Source: Baylisascaris procyonis (taxonomy: Eukaryota > Nematoda > Chromadorea > Rhabditida > Ascarididae). From it: 64,000 nucleotides of DNA. Below are positions 25,651 through 37,600 of the stretch, one piece after another; within the stretch, counting starts at the first letter, position 1, and each line of letters starts with the position of its first letter. The stretch spans positions 107,001 to 171,000 of the forward strand of contig JAZARR010000031.1 of NCBI GenBank assembly GCA_037389465.1, given 5' to 3'. Made by a program: the position numbers and the translations under genes. The notes beneath the pieces were generated by a model that ran no database searches, had not been told where the DNA came from, and saw only the letters and a list, made by a program, of their open reading frames with translations.

Positions 25651-28632
25651 GCATACGCTTGTATCTAAATCAACCCTCACCGTTGATAGCCCTTATAAAA
25701 AGAAAGCATGTGGTTGTGCTATGATGATCGTCGCCTTCACAGGTAACCCATTAACCCATTACACAGTAGCGGAACCTACCTCTTTATCCATTGCTCCATG
25801 TCGCAGCGTTAAGATGCACTAAATACGATATGTCACTGGCTTTTGCTTCCCCTTCGCAATCTCACATCTGTGAAAGTACGACTCACCTTTTGTTGCACAG
25901 TAGCTCAGAGTGTCGAATACTGTTACACTGCACAAGGCACTTCCTTTCGCTTATTACTTGGCTACCATAGCACAACATGCTAGCCATTGCTGCACAGGCT
26001 TAGCCTCTCCTTGGTTCAATTTTAGGCAAAACATGCCCAAAAAGTTTTAAGAATTCATTGAAAAAAGCAGTAGAGAAATGTATCTGCCACTTAGATTAGA
26101 TTAATATCACTCTCTAGCTGCGCGCATCACTCAGGTGCAATTGCTTTTCAAAGCCACAACCCCCTTCACCCGCCTTCCAGAGATACCTTTACTTCGGGAA
26201 AGGTGAGATGGTCTCGCTCCCACTGATTCCTGACATAGAAGGATTCACTAGCTATTCCTACTTGTTTTCACACTGTTCTGCATCCGGCAGAAATTTAAGT
26301 TTCCAATGTACGTTAGCAGCGAAAGTGGGAAATATTTTAAACTAATATTTTATATGAAATTAACACCGAGGGACATAAAATATACAAACAATCAAAACAG
26401 AAATTGATCAAAGACAGAGAAATTGATTACTGAAGTGCAATAAGTCAACAGATAAACGAGATTTAAGCAATACATTCTGCGTAGCACTCATGCACGACCC
26501 ACCCTTCAAGCTTCATACACCTCTGTCAAACAAACCCACCGATTTGGGCCACAATCTTCATACATCCCCACAAAAGACCTACCTGGCTTGATGTACACCC
26601 TCACCAATCTTTAACTGGGAAGCGGAATTCAGTCCACATCAAATGCAATCGCCTGAAAGAATCAAAAGGCAGGATATATTCTAGCGTTTCCGACGAAAAT
26701 TCAATATTTCAGTCAGTAGAAGGCATAAGAATCGTTGACTATTGTAATATGACCGCTTAGATATTCACAACTGCTCTTCTTCCCCACACTTTGTTTTCAC
26801 CTGTCTTAGTTTTTAAGATTCGGTTATCTCTATCTCGTAAGTGCCCTTGTTCGTACCTCGCAGTCATGCTATACTGACACCTAGAAACCCTATTCAAAGC
26901 TTTATGTCATATCCTGTTTTAGCGAGAACTGTTGGCAATATCTCTAGCGTCCTCATAACTTGTCACGATAGCAGTCGGACAGCTCAGGCAGAAAGTGTTT
27001 TCATGCTAGCCATGGTCATTACTCAGCCCACCTAGTTTTACTACGAAGCATAATGACGTCGGCGGAGTTTAGCACAAACAACACTGAAACGAATCGGAAA
27101 CATTAGCCCTTTTAGTTCGCTATTTTCCTTGGACTAAAGTCGGCAAGCGATTTGATCATAAAAACGATCAAAAATAAACCTCATCGAATCAAAGTCGGAT
27201 ATAACAGTAATAAATCGGGTCAATAAATGTGATCAAAAATAAGTTCTAGCCAGCTCGTCCAGGCATATCTTATCATACTTTGTAATTTGAATGTGGGTCT
27301 CATTGCAATTGCTCACGGTTCTGCAATCATAAGCTGCCATTATTAAGAGCAAAAAGAATGCGCAATGCATGGGACATATGCTGACAAACAAAAAAGGTCA
27401 AAAAACCACAAAGAAATACGAGATTGCAAATTGCAAACCAATTTTCACATCACAAACAAGCTCTTTGTAGAAGAAAGTTTCCAACACAAATCAAAACAAG
27501 TGAAACAATTAATAATAGTGGGACGGGTATTATTGTAGCAAAACGACGACTACCATAAACGCAAATCCGTACCACCTGATGACGTATCTTCTTCAAAACC
27601 AGAGCCGGGTGCCTTGACCTCTTCGACACTTTATCCTAAACTACTGCTTCATACTTGGACTTATTAACCGAAAAACTTATATTGGTGATTTGGAATCGAC
27701 CTTAAATGTGGACAAATTTGGATATGAAATAACCTGATCAAAACAAATGGCAAGACAGGGAACCTAATGCCAAAACGTGCTGAGAATCGGAAGCCGAGAC
27801 GAACAATTGGGACGATAGAGGTGGCCAGAACGGGACTGGACCGCTGAAGAAAACCGTAAAACGGATTGTTCCGACTTGCTAATAATTCGGACCATCCAAC
27901 ACTTGTTACCAGGAGTCAATATCAACAGCAAATAAGCTGTGAAGTCATTTAACGCTCATCGATACTACGATGCATTTGTTTCGATTAGATGGTGCAGCTT
28001 TGCGACGCATTTGCAGCGCAATAGGAAGCAAGTAGGCAAACATATCAACAAGCAAATTTGGTGTGTCTATTTACATCAGTATTACGCTGACCTTACTTTT
28101 ATTTTTAATACAGGAAAACAATGTAAATCATTTAGTACACTACAATTGCAGATGCTATCGAAAAAATGGTATGAGCGGAAATGGCTGAAAGCAACCAGTA
28201 CAGATATTGAAGAGAGAGAGGGAAGAAGTGGCGAATATTGGTATACTGGTAACGACTCTTTGTTCAGAATAGATGAAAGATATTTCACGACTGCCTTACT
28301 TTTTTTCTTTAAAAAAGCTCCGGCATTATCTAAACTACGCAGAATATAAATGAAATCCTGAAATTTATTGTGATAAAAAATAACTGAATTTCCCTTGAAA
28401 AACTTCGAAAATCTCTGAGAAATTTTCAGCTATCCCTGTGAAGGGCAAAGACCTCACTGCTCTAAACTTAAATCATTTTGCATCGACTAATCGACAATTC
28501 ACCTCACAATATTACCCAACAGTAAATAAATCACTTTAATTCAAAATCTTTCATTGATGGTAAATGAATGCCACAAACTTCAATTAATGGGATCAAGCTA
28601 AATAACTGTAAGGCAAGCGTGTTGGTTTATTA
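25651..28632. other. Intergenic stretch between the decayed transposon and the coiled-coil gene
   Basis: No recognisable gene. The sequence is A/C-rich on the plus strand. A higher-GC patch at about 26460-26700 has, on the minus strand, a good acceptor (TTCTTTCAG) followed by seven codons and a stop, which might be a short terminal exon but cannot be tied to any gene. The stretch next to 28632 should hold the 3' UTR of the minus-strand coiled-coil gene. Confidence 0.45.
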
Positions 28633-31600
28633 TCAGAAGGGATGATTGTATTCAGCGATCGTCTCGAAGAATTTACGACGCTCACTGACCGGTACGGCCA
28701 ACGAACGACGCACCTCGTCGACAATATAGTCGGGCACCGCCTCCATTACCGGAATTGCCGGATTGCTGTGGAAACGCACGTCTGAAAATCAAATATCTGG
28801 CACAGAGTTAACTAACCATTAAATTTTTCGACTCTTGCTCTAAAGATTAACGAAAGAAACTACTAGAGAAATGACAGACAAATATAGATACACAAGCATG
28901 TTTACGCCTATCCACTGCAGAAAATTTGTAAGAGTGCATAACAATGCTAAAAAACCACCACTTAAAGGATGAACAATAATGGTAAGACGTTCGTTCATTT
29001 GCAGCTTTTTTTATAGCGAAAGGTGATAAATTCAGAGCCGTCTACATGCGGAATTCATTCAACCCAGATCGGCCTACATCAAAAACGTTCGACCAATATT
29101 GTTTAGACTTCTGCAAGAGTAATAACAATGTGAACTTAAAGGAGAATATTAAGAAAACACGAAAACTCATAGAACGCAATTATAATTACTCCATTTAAAG
29201 TATTTTTCTATATTCCCCTAAATTCTTATTTTTGACCATCTCCACCCCGCCCCCCTTCCCCCTCCAAATTGTTAGAAATCAGTCATTTGAAAATGTATGG
29301 TAAACACATTTTACATACAACAGACAATGAAGGTTTCTTTATAATTAACAGTATAAATTTTATGATAATTTATAGGTTACAAACTAAATTTAAGTAAACA
29401 TAAACTAAATCTATCAAACCATAAGTACCGTCAACGTAGACAATGCTTATATGAATGGATGAATTGTGTATAAGCGAACAACTAAAAGAAAATGAACTGA
29501 AATTGTGTTGGAATAATTGAATGAAGTACCATTGCGTCGTGAGGCCATTTTGTGTGTCGGTAGATGCACCTGCTTCCTGAATCGTACGCTCTGAGTCGGC
29601 ACCACCTGAGTGGCTGTATTCGCTTGTGGGAGAGGTGATGATGTTAATAGTACGGGTACCAGTGGCGTAACCAAATCCTCTGACAACCCGCCTTCGTGGT
29701 TCACTTTAAATATCACATCATCAGCACTACTATTGCACGGCAAATAGCGGCTACTAGTATCCATTCGGCTAAAACATTACTGTCTTCCCAAAAACCCCTC
29801 CCTTTCCTCCTCGTGAATGAAATTCCCCTTTAATAAACACAGAAAAAATCATAAAAATTTTGTAATCCGAAGCGTTCATCCAGAGCAATAAAATAGGTGG
29901 ATTAATAGGTAAATTCTCATTATGTGGTCCGTTTAAACTCATATTAAAGGGCCTAGAAAGGAACTTCAACTATAAGGAAAATAAGTTGGTCCCATAAAAT
30001 AAATCGCTCACGCATGACTGTAAAACGCATAAGCAAATGAGGAAATAATGTAAGGTGGAGAAAAGAAAAGTGTATATCTGTTTAAAGGAAAACACGGTAC
30101 GAGTTCTTCATCTAAATCACAAAATTTCACGCAGTTTCTCTTTGACTGAACCCGTTTTTTAGCACCATTCGATCAGATAATATTGCCTTAAACTATCGAC
30201 ATCTCAGCTGAGCCCTTCATTTACTGAAACACTTTTCCGTATGGTGCCAGTGGGCTAATTAGCATAGGTGGTTCTTCGCATAATCGGAGAGAACATAGCC
30301 AGGTTCAAATCTTAGACTAGTATTTCAAAAACTTATTCATGTCCAAGGAATTTCGGAGCAGGGATGGGGGGATGGTTATGGAGGGGATACGACGATAATG
30401 GAAGTTTGGCATTGCTGAATAAACTTTGGAAGGAACATCGCTTAGTGAGTCAAAATCTCAAGATGGATTCGTTTCACTCGTTACCCTTCCCCTTCGCCAA
30501 TGATCGTGATGATCTCCCTTGTCACTATTTAAAAGAAGGATATGATAACGTTTTCAGCTAAGGTGTGTTACAAGAACATTTTAGAGGAACGTCCTCTTTC
30601 AACCTCCCCACTCCATCGGAATAACTTCCTTCCACGCCCTCTAAGAAAAGATGTACAGAAGACGAGATTCATGCAGGAAATGGAGTGGATAATTTCAACC
30701 CAATCAGCGCCGAAAAAGGCGATCCAAGCCTCCACCTCCGGGGAGTTTGCGAAATCCTTAAATGCACCAATATCTTCACCATCTTTTCAATCAACTGCCA
30801 CATACTAATGCCTCACATCACAAAAATAACACAACATGCACATTAAAGGGATTTTTATTTATTAAGTAACCTCTTGTTAGTTCCATATTGTAAATTAAAA
30901 ACACACAACATTCCACCTCAGCACTTAGGGAGAAGGAATGAAAAGAGAGAAATGAGAGAGAAGAAGGGGGATGGGAAAAGGGGGAGGGGGGGAGAGGGAG
31001 GAAAACATCATAGCTGAGTGAAACACATGAGATATTAACAAGATAAATGTATCGACCACTCACAGTGCAAATATTCGGACATTTCTGTAAAAGGAAACAT
31101 TTCAAATGTGGAAAGGGAGTGAATGGAAAGAGGTGAGGAAAAGGCGAATGGAGAATAAAACTGCGCACTGTTCATGGACCAAGTCCTAAAAGTTCATTTT
31201 TCCTTAACGGTTTAATTAAAAAAAAAAAGAAAGAAAAGTAGTAACGGTGATGGATGGAAGAAGAAACAGATGAATGCAATTATCAGCATGCATTCATGAA
31301 ATTGTGCATAATTCATTACGTCTCAAGATTGGACTTTTCTTTCAGAACATCAGATGGAGATATAATCGAAAACTTTGCTGAATTTAGATCGTTGGGGATG
31401 GGAAATAAAATGTTTGTAGCAAATTAAAAAAAATTGGTAACAAACTTTAAAGCTCTACCACTGATTTTTTTCTCTACTAGAGAATTTTTTGGGAAACTTT
31501 GACGATCTCGAAAACATCCTGCAAAACTTCACATCTTTCGTATTCAGTGCAGAAAATTATATAAAGCTCTTCACATGTGCAGAAATATGAAATTCTATAA

Positions 31601-34600
31601 TGAAATTTTTGATGCAATGTGCACAACTTAGGTAGAGACCTTTTTTCAAGTAAGGACTTATAATTATTTAGAAACTAACTGGGCGATATGGAAAAAGAGG
31701 AAGAAAATGAAAATTTCAATTAACTTTGACTGAAAATATTTATGAAAAAGACAATGCATCCGAATACCTTGAAATGATCCGAATGAAAACATAGGAAGTA
31801 TTTTTCTGGGGAAGTCTAGATGATATAAAAAATATGTGAATAAAAAATTTATCCGTCTTTGTGGATTCAATTTTTCGCATCAAAAATCTTTTTCAAGTTA
31901 TCAACATTATTCACCAATCTTTCTTATATCTTGGAAATTCCCAATATATGTTAAATTTTATGCGTCAGCAAAAACGATACCTGATTGTTTGTGATGAGAA
32001 GAAACAATCAACGGATGACTTATCAATTCAAATAATAAACCATTCAGAAAAAATATGACTTTTAATAGCCAGCATCGGAATTATTATTTAAAAAAATCGA
32101 GTTATAGCACTTTTAGATGCTACTCCCTGAATCATACAGATCCTATATAACAACACTAAATGTATCATGAATCATGAAATTTTTGAGAAGTGGACTATCA
32201 TTAAATGCGAAATATCCTGAATTGGGATACCTTGAATTTATTTAACACTCATTTAATAGTACCTAATTAAAAGTTAACAAGTACCAATTACTTCTGCAAT
32301 TCTAAAGAATGGATTCATACTTTTGTATAGTTTAATTTTTAAGTTAGAATAAGCTGTTAATGAAAATTTTAAAAAAAGTTAAGCATATGCGAAAGATGAA
32401 TTCTTATACGTTTGATCAGCGATAAGCAAGCATTTTTATTGCGATAACCGAAGATAATTACTTAGCAATAATATTCGCAAATGATACGCAATAATTAGAC
32501 TACAACGTAAATATCACCTAAGAGGAAGCTTTCGGGGAAATTCAATATAAAAATTTGAATTTCTTACCCATTGAAGAGTGAAAAACTGAATTATTCAAAA
32601 AAGAATGCCAGACACTGCTCTATAAACCTATATGAAAATGTATGCAAACCACACAAACAAACACAAAAATAATTGAATTAAAAGAATTTGCATAAGCAAA
32701 AGCCGAACACTAAACGGATGCAATGTGAATCGTTTTGCATTCAAACAGCAAGCAAAAAAATATGAACGATTAGAAGCTGTGAATTGCTGAGCACCACTAT
32801 CATACGAATAAACCATTAGCTCTTTTTTCAGAGAGTATCATTAATGTAATTATTTAAAAGTTTAGAAATCGGTGTTGAAAATATTTTCAAAAACTATACG
32901 CTGAGAAATCATACAATGAACGAATTTTTTTTTTGTTGTTTAGCTAATTGCATTATTACACTGAAAGCGAAACTTTCTTTCGAAAATAATAAAAAATATT
33001 GAATAAGCGAAACGAATTTATTTATTGGCAATTAGAGCTTTTCTTCGATTGAAATACCAAAAATTTTTTTATGAATAATGAGCACTGCACTGAGGTGAAA
33101 TAAAGGATGAAAATTATCCGTGAAATTCAGCTTTTTTCCCGTTAATACCTACATATCAATGTTGTCTAAGGTGTATTAGCATGCGCTAAATTTGCACAAT
33201 TAGAAAAGATGGAGGAAACGTACACAACTGTGTAAAGGGAAAGGACTGATGGGACCCGACTGCGAAGATAGATGTCACTGACGTTCATATGGAAACCAGT
33301 GATAGAAAGCCAGAGTGAAATTTCTCAACAAGTTCAGCAGTACAATTAATTCTTACGAACTCGATCTTGAGATACGTTTCAACGGGTATCACAAAGAGGG
33401 CAGTCAACTCCTTTAATTTAATTTATATGCTGATTAATATTTTCTGAGCTTATTCGGAAGTCATTCATCATTGACAGAAATTAAAACATCCTTCACTTAC
33501 GGTAGGGGAGTGGGGGAAACGAGTTGGGTACCACAGTGATTATTTACATAAAAACACTGTAAAACCAAAATCCATTAAAAATGGAGGTATAAAAACATCT
33601 TGAAGGTGTATGAGAGTAGTGCTCAGCGGATTCGATCGTGATTGAACCACTCGGAAAATTAAATAAGAAAATGCACGACTAGATTATATTTATGCTTACC
33701 GATTCCTTCGCGTCGATATCTCTGCAAAATTAAATTGTCGATAAGATTTGCACTTCATTCAGGGGAAAAAAACGAAAATCTGGAAAACGCATACTATGCG
33801 CCTGTGCATTACAAAAAAAATCCAACCTGTCATTATATGACGTTTAAACAGCGAAACAAAAGCGCTACAGTGCTACGGCTCTACACATTAGTTTTATCTT
33901 GCAGAAGCAAACAGGTTACACTCTGTACAGATTACGTAATAAAAACGTTGAAAAATAAAAGCTTGTAAAGGTAAATAGTTGAAAACTGTTGAAAATACAT
34001 ATGTGTACTTCCGTTTAGTCAGACTTCGTGATGCAACACCCACACGTTTTCAGGAACTTAATACCTGAGATAACAAAACATTCCAATCCTTGGCAGGCTC
34101 AACTTGTTCCATCTTTCTGGCAGATGTATTATAGCTTTTAAAATCAAGTGAAGGCACTGGTGTTTTCAAGAACACTTTTCACATTCAGTATAATTACCAA
34201 AAACGACTGGTACTCACGCATGAACCTTCTAGCACTTTTCATATGCGAACGATTTTGATGAAAAGAAAAAGGAAATGAGAGAATAATGATTGCAGAATAA
34301 GGGAGGGGAGAAGGGGGTTACAAGTGCGCAAATAGATGGTGGGAGGATAATATGTAGGAATGAAGGGAGAGTGTAACGCTTAAGAGCCAAGCAAGCACAG
34401 GGAGATGGTGAAAAGTGGATGAATGCGAAGCGGTGATCTCACTTACAGCAAAGCTTAAAGAGTGCATAGAAGTCTCCGACGTGAGAAGAACTCTTTCAAA
34501 AAACGATACTATTATAGCCCAATACGCATGCTGTCCACAAGCAAGCGAAAAATAAAATAGAGGACAGCATTATCCAAGAATGACATGTTTACCTACACTT

Positions 34601-37600
34601 ACACACAGACTGCAACACAATGACCAATGACCAATGAGCAATAAAATGATGACCATGTTATGTAGCAGCTAAATCTTTCGTTTGTGAGGGTTTGGGACGT
34701 GAATATGCAGAAGAGAGGAGGTGGACGACGATATTTCGGTAGCGTCAATGGCACGAAATCCAGAAACCCTGCGCACATCTACGTAGTGCAACGCTAAGCT
34801 GTCTAGCACCGGATATTGGTTGCGCAACGGAGACTTTCATGGGTTTTCCTTTCAATTTTGTTAACAACGTATCAATTTTTGCAAGGTTCGTTTCCTTTTT
34901 CAAGTAAGATTATTTGCTGTTTAGCAGCAAAGTTCACCTTGAGTGCATTTGAAAGAGTAAAAGAATTTTGCACAAATTGAGGACCCTCTCACCTCTCCTC
35001 CTCTTGCCACCCCTCCTTTTCCACGCAAAAATCTGATGAAGTATTTCTTGTTGCTTTGCAAATGCTACATATGCAGTGCCCATTCGAATGCAAAGAGCCC
35101 GCTTTACATACTCACTCGTGACGTCAATCAAGCAGTTAAATAAAATAAATCAAATAGATGTGCACGTACCATTTTTGTGTGGTATATTCCCACCACTCAA
35201 GTCGGCAACTTGTCGCTCAAGCGCGGCAATCCTCTGACGCAACTCATCGATGACAGCATCTTTGTGCCGAAGTTCACGCTGCAATCGACGATTCTGCATC
35301 TCGATATCACTGCAATAAATTTAGCTTCAACTCTATTGCACCGAAATATATGCATATAAGTCTAAGAGTATAAAGCCAACGGAAAACATAAGATGGATGT
35401 CATATGTAAATGATTAAAGCAAGTGAAACATGGCGGAATGTATCGCGACCTGAGGTAGCTCTACGGCGATGTCGAGAAGAAGAATTTTCAACACCCAAGG
35501 TGCGCATATAAACCAATGTGTTCCATCCTATCGTACACACCATGGGCGCAATATATGCACAAGGAGGTGCCTAGTTATAAGACATATGTTATGACTACCT
35601 CACATTATCCTTTTCCCTTTTTTTCCTGAAAGGTGTTTCAGACATTTTCTACTGTAATTGTGGTCGAACTGAGGAATCGGAAAGAGCAACTACATTTCAA
35701 GTATATTCCAAAAAAGTAATTCTATTTCAGCAAAAAAGTATCAGTCATTAAGGAGAGAAATGAATAAAATGACGAAAACCAGCGATGCAAAAATGTTCCA
35801 TAATGAATGTGATAAACTAAACGATACGAATCGACAACTTTGTTTTGCTTTTTTTTGCATAGAAAATTGCAAACATTGCTTCAGACAAAACTGATCATTT
35901 CAGACAGAAACCTACAAATATCCCAAAAAAGTTTCTGAAATAATTACGTTGAAGATGAGCGATTTTCCTTGTCAGCAAGCAGTAACGACATCTTCTCGTC
36001 AAGTTGAGAATTCTCGAGGCATTTTGCAGAATACAGCGCCGATAATTGTGCCAATTCGGCACTCATCTCTTCCAACAATTTACTGAAATATATTTAGCAC
36101 TTTATTTACAATTCAAATATAACCTCTTGAGATTAATAAAAGCAAAATAATATTTATTAATTCAATATGTTACAAGGTGGTTATGCTCATATATTCGAAC
36201 ACCCCTAACAAAATATTCATCGAATATCTTCACTACTCAAATGTTTGTAAAATTCGTATAGGTTATATTGACTAACTTTAAACACAATCTACCTAATAAA
36301 TAAAATACTAAATATATTATAGAACGTTGTGAACGAATGGAGATGATAGATGATTCACAGAGATACTAGTAAGATGCTTATTATGGCACTAGATACTAAT
36401 TAACTATGCACGCATCACTGCAATTTTCGAAAGCAAGACTTTGTCTATACATAAATGATTAACCTTTTGTTGTGGTGAACAACCGCGCTACGACTTAATT
36501 TGCATAAATCACCCTCAGTGACATCTGTTCTTCTCTGTTCTATTATATTGTGCCTTTTCTCTGGTTGTCTGCGTGTTCCAACCCGTTCGCTGTTATATGC
36601 GTTGACTCTGATATATTGGTGGTTTTTCGTATTCCTCAGTTCAGTCAACTGGTTCAGTTACCCGGTGCGGTTTGGTGCACCGTTTCAGTCATTCGACAAT
36701 AAATCTTCAACTGCTCGCCTCGTCCGCACGGCAGCAACACAACAGTGGCGATCAGGATCCGAACAGCAGGGACCGACAGCAGGATTTGAACAGCAGGATT
36801 CGAGCAGCAAGAATCGACAGCAGTATTCGAGCAGCAAGGATCAACAGCAATGAACAGGGACCAGCGATCGTCAGCAACGATCGACAGCGAAGCTCTTCGA
36901 GCAATACTCGACGCTCAAGAGGAACGGCAGCAACGAACGCTCGCAGCCATCCTGGAGTTGGCGGATCGGCAGCAGCAGGCGCTATTGGAGCGAGTGGAAT
37001 GGATGCTGACCGCTATCGGACCCACTGCTCCCCCTGCATCGACTGCTGAGTTTGTCACAAACTCGCTGTCGACACGACTGCCGGAGTTCGCTTACGATCC
37101 AGACAATGGCGGCACGTTCGACTTGTGGTTCAACAGATACGAAGACGTCATTTCGAAAGACGGAGCGGCACTTGATGACGCCGCGCGGGCCCGTCTCATT
37201 GTTTCGAAGCTCGACGCCAGTACGTATGCCCGCTTCACCAACCACATTCTGCCAGGGAGAGCCTCCGAAGTCTCCTTCGAAGACACCGTCAAGACACTGA
37301 AAGAACTGTTCGGGCACAACACCTCAGTTTTTTCCGGTCGCTACATCTACCTCAGAACTCCGCGCAACGGCGAATTTCTCAACGACTATACGGGAATTGT
37401 TAATCGACGTCACGAGATGGCCGAATTCAACGCCATCACGCCGGAACAGATGAAGTGTCTAGTGTGGATCTGCGGCCTCCACACTCCAGGAGACGCTGAC
37501 ATTCGTGCTCGCGCTCTACGCAAAATGGAGGACAACCCACAAGCGACACTCAAAGAACTCACTACCGAGATCCAGCAGTTTTTAAGCATCAGACAGGATG

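Noticed and set aside
27939..28349. 136-codon plus-strand open frame
   Set aside because: Starts at GTG, no recognisable motif, and lies just past the 3' end of the minus-strand coiled-coil gene; likely chance.
30364..30808. Two overlapping plus-strand frames of 65 and 88 codons
   Set aside because: Inside a long intron of the minus-strand gene, no motif, no conserved edges.
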